From Bacteroidetes bacterium UBA6221 (GTDB lineage: Bacteria; Bacteroidota; Bacteroidia; Chitinophagales; Chitinophagaceae), in the NCBI GenBank assembly GCA_002421685.1, contig DISB01000007.1, positions 1 to 64,000 of the forward strand: a stretch of DNA of 64,000 bases. Direction: 5' to 3'. Position 1 is the stretch's first letter, and each line of letters starts with the position of its first letter. The notes below the pieces were generated by a model, which worked only from the letters and a program-made list of their open reading frames with translations, did not search any database and was not told the origin of the DNA. The translations under genes and the position numbers were made by a program. Below, one piece after another: positions 40,843 through 49,890 of the stretch.

Positions 40843-43501
40843 AAAAGCATTGAGGAGTTTATTACTTACTATCATATTTATATATGCCGGGAACGCATCT
40901 ATAGCCCAGATCAATAAATCGGGCGGTATAGGAAAAATGCGGCAGCAGGATACTGAACAAGCCGCTCAGGCCAAAGAATATACAATAGGCGGTATCACGG
41001 TCTCAGGTACACGTTTCCTGGATAATGACCTGCTGATAACCGTAAGCGGACTGGACGTGGGCGAAAAAATAAAGATACCCAACGACGAAAAAATAACGAA
41101 GGCAATCCGTAACCTCTGGGGGCAGGAACTTTTTTCCGATATCAGTATCAGCGCCACAAAAATCGTAGGCGATAAGATATTCCTGAATATAGACATCGAG
41201 GAAAGGCCGCGCCTCAGCAAGTTCAACTTCAAAGGCATTAAGAAAAGCGAGGCCACCGAGTTGAAAGACAAGTTGGGACTGGTAAAGTCGAGGGTAGTGA
41301 CGGAAGCGACAAAAAAAGAATCTATTGTAAGAATACAGCGTTATTACGCCGAAAAGGGTTTTAATGATGTATCGGTAGAAGTACTTGAATATGGCGATAC
41401 CACGCAGACAAATTCAGTAATACTCACCTTTGATATTAATAAAGGTACGCGTACACACATCAACCAGGTAAATATTGCAGGTAACAGCGTGGTTGCCGAC
41501 ACGCGGTTGAAACGTACACTGAAGGGGACAAAAGAAATGGCCCGCATCAGCATACACCCTGCTGATAAAATAAGTGTGTACGAAGCGCCGAAGCGTGTGA
41601 CATTTGCTGAGTATATGAAAAGCTTCGGGTTTTTATCGCCATCAGGAACGCTGGAGGTGCTTGACCCGTATTTCAGGTATAATTTCTTCTCTTCTTCCAA
41701 ATACAGCGACAAGAAATTTGAAACCGATAAGCAAACGGTGGTGGACTACTATAACACCATGGGCCACCGCGACGCGATAGTAACCGACGATACTGTATAT
41801 AGTGTGGAAGGCGGCAACCTGAATATTGATATGAAGATCAGGGAAGGCAATCAATATTACTTTGGGAATATAGAATGGAAGGGGAATACTAAATATACCA
41901 GTGAACAGTTGAGTAAGGTGCTGGGCATAAAAAAAGGCGACGTATATAACCTGGAATTGCTGGAAACAAGACTGGGTAAAGTGTTGAGCCCGGAAGGGGG
42001 AGAAGACGTGAGCAGCCTGTACATGAATGATGGTTACCTGTTTTTCAGTGTTGACCCTGTTGAGGTTTCGATAGTTGGGGATACCATTAACTATGAAATG
42101 CGCATCACCGAAGGTCCCCAGGCTACGATTAAAAACGTGGAGATAACAGGAAACTATCGTACCAATGAACATGTGATAAGGCGTGAACTGCGTACACTGC
42201 CCGGCAACAAATTCAGCCGCGAAGACCTGATACGCTCGCAAAGAGAAATTGCCAACCTGGGCTTCTTCGACCAGGAAAAGATAGGCATACAGCCCAAGCC
42301 CAATCAGGAAGACGGTACTGTGGATATTGAATATTCACTGGTGGAGAAATCGAGCGACCAGTTGCAACTGTCCGCAGGTTTTGGCGGTGGTATCAGCTTC
42401 TACGGAAACGTGGGCGTGACCTTCAATAACTTTTCGCTGCGCAACGTGCTGAAACCTCAGCAATGGGACCCGCTGCCCGTGGGCGATGGTCAGAAATTTT
42501 CAGTGAACTACCAGTCGAACGGCAGGTATTTCAACTCAGCGAATATTGCCTTTACAGAACCATGGCTGGGTGGTAAAAAGCCAAACGCCCTTACCACTAA
42601 CTTTATGTACACCAAGTTCAACAACTCGATAGGTACCAATACCAACGAGTCGTATATGAGGATGCTGGGCGGTGGTGTATCAATGAGCAGGCGTGTCAAA
42701 TGGCCTGATGACAACTTCATATTTACTTACGGGGTTAACTATCAGAATTTTAAACTGAAAAAATACGAGTTGATACAGGGTACCGGCTTTAATGACGGAC
42801 CAAGTAACAACTTGTACCTGAAACTTGTACTCGCGCGTTATTCGGTCGACCAGCCATTATATCCACGCAGTGGTTCCAATATCAACTTTACCTTCCAGTT
42901 TACGCCGCCATACAGTGCTTTCAATGATAAGGATTACAAGACAGCACCCGCATCAGAAAAGTATAAGTGGATAGAATACCATAAATACCGTTTCACTGCA
43001 GAATGGTACCAGCGTATTACGGGGAATATTGTATTCAAATTTGCTACCAAGTATGGCTTTATGGGCTATTACAATCCGGACATCGGTTTCGCACCTTTCG
43101 AGCGTTTCCAGGTGGGAGGGGATGGCTTATCGGGTCAGAACTTCTTCATCGGTCGCGACATCATAGCGCACCGTGGCTACAAAGGGCCTTATTCCAACAA
43201 CGCTACAATATTTAATAAATATACGGCGGAGGTAAGATACCCCTTCTCATTAAGTCCTACTTCAACTATATACGGTTTGATGTTTGTGGAAGCGGCGAAT
43301 GCGTGGGCCAATTTCAGCCAATACAACCCGTCTAAACTGAATCGTTCGGCCGGTGTGGGCCTAAGGGTGTTTTTGCCTATGTTTGGTTTGCTTGGTTTAG
43401 ACTACGGGGTAGGGTTCGACCGTTATAACAAGGCGGCAGGCATTACCAAACTTAAAGATATTGCTAATTTTACCTTTATGCTCGGCTTCGAGCCCGATTA
43501 A
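40835..43501 (+). CDS. bamA: Outer membrane protein assembly factor BamA
   Basis: The 888-residue protein has a signal peptide ending near AGNASIAQ, five POTRA domains and a 16-stranded C-terminal barrel. The POTRA part begins at YTIGGITVSGTRFLDNDLLI, and the last POTRA ends near the SLVEKSSDQLQLSAGFGGG hinge. The barrel carries the conserved VGGDGLSGQNFFIGRD region, and the last residue pair is Pro-Asp, not a final aromatic. BamA folds and inserts outer membrane barrels. The start is 40835, inside the end of uppS (8-base overlap), since the signal peptide begins there. The skp genes follow. Confidence 0.96.
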   Translation: MYKKALRSLLLTIIFIYAGNASIAQINKSGGIGKMRQQDTEQAAQAKEYTIGGITVSGTRFLDNDLLITVSGLDVGEKIKIPNDEKITKAIRNLWGQELFSDISISATKIVGDKIFLNIDIEERPRLSKFNFKGIKKSEATELKDKLGLVKSRVVTEATKKESIVRIQRYYAEKGFNDVSVEVLEYGDTTQTNSVILTFDINKGTRTHINQVNIAGNSVVADTRLKRTLKGTKEMARISIHPADKISVYEAPKRVTFAEYMKSFGFLSPSGTLEVLDPYFRYNFFSSSKYSDKKFETDKQTVVDYYNTMGHRDAIVTDDTVYSVEGGNLNIDMKIREGNQYYFGNIEWKGNTKYTSEQLSKVLGIKKGDVYNLELLETRLGKVLSPEGGEDVSSLYMNDGYLFFSVDPVEVSIVGDTINYEMRITEGPQATIKNVEITGNYRTNEHVIRRELRTLPGNKFSREDLIRSQREIANLGFFDQEKIGIQPKPNQEDGTVDIEYSLVEKSSDQLQLSAGFGGGISFYGNVGVTFNNFSLRNVLKPQQWDPLPVGDGQKFSVNYQSNGRYFNSANIAFTEPWLGGKKPNALTTNFMYTKFNNSIGTNTNESYMRMLGGGVSMSRRVKWPDDNFIFTYGVNYQNFKLKKYELIQGTGFNDGPSNNLYLKLVLARYSVDQPLYPRSGSNINFTFQFTPPYSAFNDKDYKTAPASEKYKWIEYHKYRFTAEWYQRITGNIVFKFATKYGFMGYYNPDIGFAPFERFQVGGDGLSGQNFFIGRDIIAHRGYKGPYSNNATIFNKYTAEVRYPFSLSPTSTIYGLMFVEAANAWANFSQYNPSKLNRSAGVGLRVFLPMFGLLGLDYGVGFDRYNKAAGITKLKDIANFTFMLGFEPD

Positions 43502-43541
43502 TGGCTAAATTTGACGTTTGCTGATTTTAAACTCACTTGAT

Positions 43542-44057
43542 ATGAAAAAGCTAGCATTAACAGCAGCCTGTACATTACTTATCGCGATGGCTGCACAGGC
43601 CCAACGCTATTGTGTCATCGATTCCAAGTATATATTGGACAAGATGGTAGAATACAAAGACGCGCAAACCAAGATCGATAAACTGTCTGAAGACTGGCAG
43701 AAAGATATAGACAACCGTATGCAGGAAGTGGACAGGATGTACAAAGCCTACCAGGCCGAGCGCGCTATGCTGTCTGACGAAGTACGTAAAAAACGTGAAG
43801 ACGAGATAATAGCCAAAGAGAAAGCTGTAAAAGACCTGCAGAAACAAAGGTTTGGATATGAAGGCGACCTCTTCAGGGAACGCCAGAAACTGATAAAGCC
43901 TATACAGGATAAAGTCTTCAACGCGGTTCAGAAATATGCAACATCGCGTGCATTCGATATGGTGCTGGATAAAGCGGGTGGTGTCACACTGTTTTATGCA
44001 GACCCTAAAATTGATAAAAGCGATGATATTCTGAAATCTCTTGGAATAAACAAATAA
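43542..44057 (+). CDS. OmpH/Skp family periplasmic chaperone, first copy
   Basis: The 171-residue protein has a signal peptide MKKLALTAACTLLIAMAAQAQ and a long helical, charged hairpin (about residues 40-130) typical of Skp/OmpH chaperones, which hold outer membrane proteins on their way to BamA. A C-terminal hydrophobic strand (GGVTLFYADPKID) completes the core. The start at 43542 is chosen, as it leads into the signal peptide. It lies 40 bases after bamA and 46 bases before a second, related gene, so all belong to one operon. Confidence 0.92.
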   Translation: MKKLALTAACTLLIAMAAQAQRYCVIDSKYILDKMVEYKDAQTKIDKLSEDWQKDIDNRMQEVDRMYKAYQAERAMLSDEVRKKREDEIIAKEKAVKDLQKQRFGYEGDLFRERQKLIKPIQDKVFNAVQKYATSRAFDMVLDKAGGVTLFYADPKIDKSDDILKSLGINK

Positions 44058-44103
44058 TGGCATTTACTTTGCAACCCTGATTTATAAACATTAAAAGAAT
44101 AAT

Positions 44104-44607
44104 ATGAAAAAGATAGTACTGATGATAGCCTGTGGTTTACTGATAGGCAATGTGGCATTCAGTCAAACCAAATTCGGGCATATCAATTCAGCCGAACTAT
44201 TGAAATCTATGCCCGACGTGACGAAAGCAGAAACTGAAATACAGGCTTACGCCAAAACCTTCCAGGACCAACTGCAGGCTATGGCCAAAGAGTATGAAAA
44301 GAAAATACAGGATTACCAGGCTGCCGAAAAGACTATGACTGAGGCTATGAAAGAAGTGAAGGCCAAGGAAATAAAAGACCTGGAAGGACGTATAGAAAGT
44401 ACCAACCAGAGCGCGCAGGAAAAAGTAGAGAAGAAAAGGCAGGACCTGTTACAGCCGATAATCGACAAAGCTGATAAAGCGATAAAAACCGTAGCCACTG
44501 AAAAAGGATACGATTATATATTCGATACCAGTTCGGGCGCTTTGCTGCATGTAAAAGCGACAGACGATATTATGGCATTGGTAAAAGCCAAGCTTGGCAT
44601 CCAGTAA
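44104..44607 (+). CDS. OmpH/Skp family periplasmic chaperone, second copy
   Basis: The 167-residue protein resembles its upstream neighbour in layout but is clearly diverged in sequence. The signal peptide MKKIVLMIACGLLIGNVAFSQ is followed by KFGHINSAELLKSMPDV, a coiled-coil helical arm and a C-terminal strand (GYDYIFDTSSGALLHVKATDD). It is the last gene of the uppS-bamA-skp operon, followed by a terminator. Paired Skp genes after bamA are usual in Bacteroidota, perhaps reflecting different clients. Confidence 0.92.
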   Translation: MKKIVLMIACGLLIGNVAFSQTKFGHINSAELLKSMPDVTKAETEIQAYAKTFQDQLQAMAKEYEKKIQDYQAAEKTMTEAMKEVKAKEIKDLEGRIESTNQSAQEKVEKKRQDLLQPIIDKADKAIKTVATEKGYDYIFDTSSGALLHVKATDDIMALVKAKLGIQ

Positions 44608-44626
44608 AAAAATACAACAAAACGAA

Positions 44627-44662
44627 ACAAGGGCAGATAGCGATATTTGCCCTTTGTTTTTT
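44627..44662 (+). terminator. Intrinsic terminator of the bamA-skp operon
   Basis: Arms acaagggca and tgccctttgt form a stem with one bulge. It is followed by ttttttat. It lies 20 bases after the second skp stop codon. Confidence 0.75.
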
Positions 44663-44686
44663 ATGTACATCTTCGCTTAAGCTAAG

Positions 44687-44694
44687 TATATTTG
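44687..44694 (+). promoter_or_regulatory. Bacteroidota -7 element before ftsE
   Basis: TATATTTG is a perfect TAnnTTTG match, 26 bases before the ftsE ATG. No good -33 element is seen at the expected distance. Confidence 0.4.
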
Positions 44695-44720
44695 TCAGGA
44701 TAGTTTTTAAATAATTGCTC

Positions 44721-45410
44721 ATGCCGGACAGGACGATTGTTGCTTTAAGAAACGCTAATATATACCAGGGACAAAGCCTTATTCTCAGCGATGTTCATTT
44801 CGAGGTGAGGAAAAGCGAGTTTGTGTACCTGATAGGTAAAACAGGCAGCGGTAAATCCAGCTTGCTGAAAACCCTGTATGGAGACCTCTACCTGAAGGAA
44901 GGCGAAGGCAGTGTAGCGGGTTTCGACCTCAAGACCCTGAAGTGGCAGACAGTTCCGCACCTGAGGCGCAACCTCGGAATTGTATTCCAGGATTTCCGTT
45001 TGCTTACCGACCGTAATGTGCATGACAACCTGGAATTTGTGCTGAAAGCTACAGGGTGGACAGACAAAACGCTGATAAAGGAGAAAATAGACAACGTACT
45101 TTCAAAAGTAGGCTTAAGAAATAAAGGTTTTAAGATGCCCTACGAAATGTCGGGCGGTGAGCAGCAGCGTGTGGATATTGCACGCGCTTTGCTGAACAAC
45201 CCAAAGCTGATATTGGCGGATGAGCCAACCGGTAATCTTGATCCGGATACACGCGACGAAATTATGGCCTTGCTGTTCAATATCTGCCGCGACTATAACA
45301 CCGCCGTTATCATGGCGACGCACGACTATGATATTATACACAAATACCCTGCCCGTGTGGTACGGATAGAACACAGCAGCGTAAAGGAGATATCGGTTGC
45401 CGGCATGTAA
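44721..45410 (+). CDS. ftsE: Cell division ATP-binding protein FtsE
   Basis: The 229-residue ABC ATPase is FtsE-like. Walker A is GKTGSGKSS (39-47), the Q-loop glutamine is in GIVFQDFRLL, the signature is MSGGEQQRVDIARALL, and Walker B is LILADEPTGNLDP. The phrase GIVFQDFRLLTDRNVHDNLEF is characteristic of FtsE. FtsE with FtsX activates peptidoglycan hydrolases during division. The ftsX gene is not next to it, which is common in Bacteroidota. An in-frame TTG six bases earlier is a less likely start. It ends one base before the convergent glycosyltransferase gene. Confidence 0.9.
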   Translation: MPDRTIVALRNANIYQGQSLILSDVHFEVRKSEFVYLIGKTGSGKSSLLKTLYGDLYLKEGEGSVAGFDLKTLKWQTVPHLRRNLGIVFQDFRLLTDRNVHDNLEFVLKATGWTDKTLIKEKIDNVLSKVGLRNKGFKMPYEMSGGEQQRVDIARALLNNPKLILADEPTGNLDPDTRDEIMALLFNICRDYNTAVIMATHDYDIIHKYPARVVRIEHSSVKEISVAGM

Positions 45411-45411
45411 G

Positions 45412-46158
45412 CTACCTGGACGCCAGCCTGAACAACATTTTCCCTAAACTGAATACCCAGAGAAAAGGTACCAGCAGTATGTACGTGGGGTTGTGCCTGT
45501 AAATAGAAGTATAAACCCGCAATTCGCCCTTCCGCATCTTCCAAATATTGCCAGACACACCACCCGCACTCAATTGCGGCCTCCCAAGCTCGGTCAGGGG
45601 TGTATCCAGCCAATGACATGTGTATTTATGAGCTAAGCGCAATGACAACTCATGGTCTTCGCAATAGCGATAACTTTCGTCAAAACGCTCAGGAACTGAC
45701 CTTCGCGCAGTAATACAGGATGGCTGATAGGGATTTTTGAGCAATATTGAAGCATAGCTTTTGATGGAAAGATCACCAGTAGCATTTATCGCAGAGGCGT
45801 TGCCCGGTAGCAGGTACGGATGTCCCATGTATTGCACTTCGCTGTGCTTCATAAATATGTCCGACACTATTGCCAGCTTATCCGGCAGCCAGCTGTCGTC
45901 GGCATCCAGGAAGGCCACAATATTCCCGGTAGCTGCATCCCAGCCCCGGTTTCGTGCCGCTGATGGACCGGCATTTTTCGTTTGTTGCAGTAGCGTAATG
46001 CCATCGTACCGCAGTACTATCTCAACTGTATCGTCGGTGCTCGCGTCATCCACCACAATTATTTCATGAGGCTGCATAGTTTGGGCCAGGCATGATTCGA
46101 TGGCAGCTTTTATACTGGCTGCAGCGTTATAGGCCGGTATGACGACGCTTACTTTCAA
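45412..46158 (-). CDS. Family 2 glycosyltransferase
   Basis: The 248-residue enzyme has the GT2 core: MKVSVVIPAYNAAASI, the nucleotide-binding IIVVDDASTDDT, NAGPSAARNRGW, and the metal-binding DxD in AFLDADDSW. The C-terminal part is a short hydrophobic segment near LLVPFLWVFSLGKMLFRLASR, which may attach it to the membrane. It transfers a sugar from a nucleotide donor in surface glycan synthesis; the sugar is not determined. Its start overlaps the end of the upstream glycosyltransferase gene by four bases (ATGA), so they are translationally coupled. Confidence 0.9.
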   Translation of the reverse strand: MKVSVVIPAYNAAASIKAAIESCLAQTMQPHEIIVVDDASTDDTVEIVLRYDGITLLQQTKNAGPSAARNRGWDAATGNIVAFLDADDSWLPDKLAIVSDIFMKHSEVQYMGHPYLLPGNASAINATGDLSIKSYASILLKNPYQPSCITARRSVPERFDESYRYCEDHELSLRLAHKYTCHWLDTPLTELGRPQLSAGGVSGNIWKMRKGELRVYTSIYRHNPTYILLVPFLWVFSLGKMLFRLASR

Positions 46159-47273
46159 AGCTGCTTCCGTTTATGGTTAAACAACTGCTCATACACCTTC
46201 AATAGGGTCTTTTCCTCGTTTTGCCAGCAGTACTGTTCCCGAGCATACAGGCAATTCTTTTGCAGGCGCTCGTGATAGTCTTTGTCGGTCAGCAGCCTGT
46301 TCAGGGCGGTGGCTATATCATCCGGGTTCATGGGTTCATCCACCAGCGCTGCTATTTCATATTCCTCGTTTATTTTCCGGTATTCAGGAAAATTCATGCA
46401 TACCTGCGGCACGGCGTTGTGCATATAGTCGAAAAAGCGGTTGGCCAGAGAATATTCATTGCTTTTGCTTACTGCATGAAAAAGTGTTAAGCCGATATAT
46501 GCGTTAATAGTATATTGTTTTAATTCTTTCGGCGGAACAAAACCCTTGAATTCCACTTTATCCTGCACATTGTACTGCACCGCCAGTTCCGTCGCCTGCC
46601 TGAAGAAATTGCCCCCGCCGCAAATGATAAGTTTTGCATCTACCTGTTGCATAGCCGGTATAAGCTCCTCAAAGCAACGGCCCTCGTTCACCCAGCCCTG
46701 GTAGAGTATATATTTTTCTTTACGTTCCGGAATGATTAAGGGTTTCAATACAGTGGCGTTGCGTACCACGGCGAATTGCTTGCCATACTTCTCCGCAAAG
46801 TATAATGCACAATAATCCCCGACCGTATAATTATGATAGAAATTCGGTACGGTAACACGCTCTATCCAGTCCCATATTTTCTTTTCACGTGGTTTGGTTA
46901 CTACCTCTTTCAGTTCAGTGAACAGCTCATGGGCGTCATACGCACGCCGTTTGTTTCTCAATATCGAAACGAGATATACGGGTAATATAGTGTCCAGGTC
47001 TATGGCGCAGAGGGCATCACAGCGTTTGAACAGAAGGTAAAAGAACAGCATGAGCCAATACCCGCCGTATAACAACTTCCCTTTTTCTGCCAGTATCGGT
47101 ATCCTCACTTGCCGGTAGGGCTGTTCCGATAAGGGCTTGCTGGTTTTTCTCCTGAAGCCTATCAGCGTCACTTTATAACCTGCTGATGCCAGCGATGTAC
47201 ATATCCGTATCATACGCTGGTCATAGTTCAGGTCGTTAGTAACAGTGAGTATGATATGCCTGGCCTTGTCCAT
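46155..47273 (-). CDS. Glycosyltransferase, GT4-like fold
   Basis: The 372-residue protein has a GT-B layout: an N-terminal half with SLASAGYKVTLIGFRR, and a C-terminal half with LYQGWVNEGRCFEELIPAM and a late sugar-nucleotide region. The last is weakly conserved, with a SLANRFFDYMHNAVPQVCMNF segment in place of the usual E-x7-E. It may use an activated sugar in lipopolysaccharide or exopolysaccharide synthesis. The gene overlaps the downstream GT2 gene by four bases and is divergent from a third glycosyltransferase at 47338, across 64 bp. Confidence 0.82.
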   Translation of the reverse strand: MDKARHIILTVTNDLNYDQRMIRICTSLASAGYKVTLIGFRRKTSKPLSEQPYRQVRIPILAEKGKLLYGGYWLMLFFYLLFKRCDALCAIDLDTILPVYLVSILRNKRRAYDAHELFTELKEVVTKPREKKIWDWIERVTVPNFYHNYTVGDYCALYFAEKYGKQFAVVRNATVLKPLIIPERKEKYILYQGWVNEGRCFEELIPAMQQVDAKLIICGGGNFFRQATELAVQYNVQDKVEFKGFVPPKELKQYTINAYIGLTLFHAVSKSNEYSLANRFFDYMHNAVPQVCMNFPEYRKINEEYEIAALVDEPMNPDDIATALNRLLTDKDYHERLQKNCLYAREQYCWQNEEKTLLKVYEQLFNHKRKQL

Positions 47274-47337
47274 TTATTTCCGAGGTCGTAAAAATAAGCC
47301 TTTTAAACTTGCGTTTTATTTAGGTATTTCGCAGGAT

Positions 47338-48558
47338 ATGCCTTCCAAACGCATCTTGATACTAACCAATCGTGTTCCGTACCCGTTGAAGGACGGAGGT
47401 AACCTGGCCATGAAGGCAATGATAGACGGTTACCAAAAAAACGGCTGGCAGGTTTTTTTATTATCTATGAACACCACGAGGCATTACGTTCAGCCGGATG
47501 TCCTGGCCGGTATTTACAGAAACATAGCAACCTTCGAAACTGTTGACGTAAATAATAACTTACGCCTGTGGCCAACACTGTCAAATTTCTTTTTTTCATC
47601 GGAGCCCAATCATGCAGCCCGCTTCCGTCACATCGGATTTCGCAGGAGGCTGGCAGAGGTATTGGACAGTTTCAGACCGGACGTGGTACAGGTAGAGAGC
47701 CCATACCTGTCAGTGTACCTGCCGGACATTAAACAGAATACCAAAGCTTTTACCGTTTTGCGTATGCACAATGTAGAGTACCAGGTATGGGACAGATTGG
47801 CTGCAGAAACTTCTAATCCGTTCAAGCGGTTTTACCTGCACAAACTGGCTAAAAGGATAAGGCTGTATGAGGAAACGATATGGAAGGAATACGAATTACT
47901 ATTACCAATAACATATATAGACGAATCTGTTATAAAGAAAACATTCAACAACGTAGTTACTTATACTGTGCCGTTCGGCATAGATTTAAACACCGCCCGG
48001 CAAAAAACTGTTGCTGAAAACTGGGTGGGTTATCATATAGGTGCCATGGATTGGCTACCCAATAAAGAAGGTATAAGATGGTTTCTTAATGAAATATGGC
48101 CTGCCATACGACGAAGAGCTCCGGATTTTGAGTTCTATTTTGCAGGTCGGAATATGCCGGATGAATTCAGGAATATATCCCTACCCGGTGTGCATGCAGC
48201 AGGCGAGGTGCCCGATGCCGCAAAGTTTATCGCAGACAAAAAAATATTGATAGTACCCATCCAGTCCGGCGGGGGTATCCGGGTGAAAATACTGGAGGCG
48301 ATGGCAGCCGGTAAAATTGTCATCAGCACGGCTATAGGTATGCAGGGTATCGAGGCTGTGGAAGGGAAACATTATCTGCAGGCAAATACAGCAGGTGAAT
48401 TTTCGCATGCCGTTTTATGGTGCCTGGATAAGAAGCAGGATGCTGAAAAAATAGCACAAAATGGCCGCAAATTGGCAGAGGAGCAATATAATAATGAGCG
48501 AATTGCCCGTGACCTTTCTGAATCGTTGATATTCAGGCTAAATGCACACTCCGCTTAA
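47338..48558 (+). CDS. Glycosyltransferase family 4
   Basis: The 406-residue enzyme has a GT-B fold with the N-terminal ILILTNRVPYPLKDGGNLAMKAMIDGY and the C-terminal GGIRVKILEAMAAGKIVISTAIGMQGIEA, which contains the donor-binding E-x7-E-like region. The start at 47338 is chosen because it leads into this sequence; an upstream frame extends to 47245 but overlaps the divergent gene. It resembles the glycosyltransferase at 49891 in its first 25 residues, so the two may have arisen by duplication. It lies upstream of ribBA, which has its own promoter. Confidence 0.88.
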   Translation: MPSKRILILTNRVPYPLKDGGNLAMKAMIDGYQKNGWQVFLLSMNTTRHYVQPDVLAGIYRNIATFETVDVNNNLRLWPTLSNFFFSSEPNHAARFRHIGFRRRLAEVLDSFRPDVVQVESPYLSVYLPDIKQNTKAFTVLRMHNVEYQVWDRLAAETSNPFKRFYLHKLAKRIRLYEETIWKEYELLLPITYIDESVIKKTFNNVVTYTVPFGIDLNTARQKTVAENWVGYHIGAMDWLPNKEGIRWFLNEIWPAIRRRAPDFEFYFAGRNMPDEFRNISLPGVHAAGEVPDAAKFIADKKILIVPIQSGGGIRVKILEAMAAGKIVISTAIGMQGIEAVEGKHYLQANTAGEFSHAVLWCLDKKQDAEKIAQNGRKLAEEQYNNERIARDLSESLIFRLNAHSA

Positions 48559-48613
48559 GGTTCATTATTACCCTTTTTGATAGCCATATTTACCCCTTAA
48601 GCTTATTTTATAC

Positions 48614-48642
48614 TTTTAGGCATAGAATTAGATGTAACTTTG
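48614..48642 (+). promoter_or_regulatory. Promoter of ribBA
   Basis: TAACTTTG (48635-48642) matches TAnnTTTG perfectly, with a TTTT at 48614-48617 as a likely -33 element, 17 bases upstream. The ATG of ribBA is 22 bases later, leaving no room for an FMN riboswitch. Confidence 0.55.
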
Positions 48643-48664
48643 TATTACATAGATATATTGATAT

Positions 48665-49864
48665 ATGTTAGATACGATTGAGTCAGCAATTGAGGATTTA
48701 AAGCAAGGAAAACTACTGATAGTTGTTGACGATGAAGACCGCGAAAATGAGGGTGATTTTATTACAGCGGCTGCCAATGTTACCCCCGAAATAATCAATT
48801 TCATGTCCAAATTCGGCCGCGGACTGATTTGTGCACCGATAACTGAAGAGCGTTGCGACGAATTGAAACTCAACCTGATGGTGGAAAACAATACAGTGCT
48901 CCACCAGACACCTTTTACCGTTTCGGTCGACCTGATTGGCCAGGGATGCACTACGGGTATCTCTACACACGACCGGGCAAAAACAGTACAAGCATTGATA
49001 GACCCCGCCACTAAGCCGGAAGACCTTGGCCGCCCGGGACATATATTCCCGCTTAGGGCGAAAAGTGCCGGCGTGTTGAGAAGGGCAGGGCATACAGAGG
49101 CTACCGTCGACCTTGCCAGGTTGGCCGGGTTTGAGCCGGCTGGTGTATTGGTAGAGATAATGAACGACGACGGCACTATGGCCAGGCTGCCCCAGTTGAA
49201 GGAGATAGCCAAAAAATTCGACCTTAAGATCATCTCGATAAAAGACCTGATAGAATACCGCCTGCAAAACGAGAGCCTGATAGAAGAGGAAGTAAGGGTA
49301 CAGATGCCTACCAAGCATGGACATTTTGAGCTGGTGGCATTCAGGCAAAGAAGTACCGGGGAGCATCATTTGGCCCTGAAAAAGGGTGAATGGGAAAAAG
49401 ACGAACCGGTGTTGGTACGCGTGCACAGTTCCTGTTTTACCGGCGATATACTCCATTCGCTACGTTGCGACTGCGGAGACCAGTTGCAGAAAGCTATGGA
49501 AATGGTGGAGCGCGAGGGCAAGGGCCTGGTGCTGTATATGAACCAGGAGGGCCGGGGGATAGGCCTGATGAATAAACTGAAAGCCTATAAGCTGCAGGAA
49601 GAAGGTAAGGATACTGTTGAGGCCAACCTGGCATTGGGCTTTAAAAACGACCAACGCGACTACGGCGTGGGTGCGCAAATACTGAGGCACCTCGGCGTAA
49701 GTAAGATCAGGCTGATGACGAACAACCCCCGCAAAAGGGCCGGACTATCAGGTTATGGGCTACAGATAGTAGAAAATGTACCTATCGAAATACGACCGAA
49801 CCCGTATAATGAGTTTTATTTGCAGACCAAACGTGATAAATTGGGTCACGAAATACTGAAATAG
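48665..49864 (+). CDS. ribBA: Bifunctional 3,4-dihydroxy-2-butanone 4-phosphate synthase/GTP cyclohydrolase II
   Basis: The 399-residue enzyme catalyses two entry steps of riboflavin synthesis. The N-terminal RibB domain has VVDDEDRENEGDF (acidic site at 22-32) and GHTEATVDLARLAG. The C-terminal RibA domain has the three zinc cysteines in SSCFTGDILHSLRCDCGD, and MNQEGRGIGL with the catalytic residues. Both halves look intact, so it is not one of the cases where one half is dead. It stands alone between glycosyltransferase genes and has its own promoter. Its product feeds ribF in the same window. Confidence 0.96.
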   Translation: MLDTIESAIEDLKQGKLLIVVDDEDRENEGDFITAAANVTPEIINFMSKFGRGLICAPITEERCDELKLNLMVENNTVLHQTPFTVSVDLIGQGCTTGISTHDRAKTVQALIDPATKPEDLGRPGHIFPLRAKSAGVLRRAGHTEATVDLARLAGFEPAGVLVEIMNDDGTMARLPQLKEIAKKFDLKIISIKDLIEYRLQNESLIEEEVRVQMPTKHGHFELVAFRQRSTGEHHLALKKGEWEKDEPVLVRVHSSCFTGDILHSLRCDCGDQLQKAMEMVEREGKGLVLYMNQEGRGIGLMNKLKAYKLQEEGKDTVEANLALGFKNDQRDYGVGAQILRHLGVSKIRLMTNNPRKRAGLSGYGLQIVENVPIEIRPNPYNEFYLQTKRDKLGHEILK

Positions 49865-49890
49865 AAGCTGCTCATAAAGCCGTTTGAATA

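Noticed and set aside
48560..48664. FMN riboswitch before ribBA
   Set aside because: Only about 100 bases lie between the genes and the promoter element is 22 bases from the ATG, so there is no room in the transcript.
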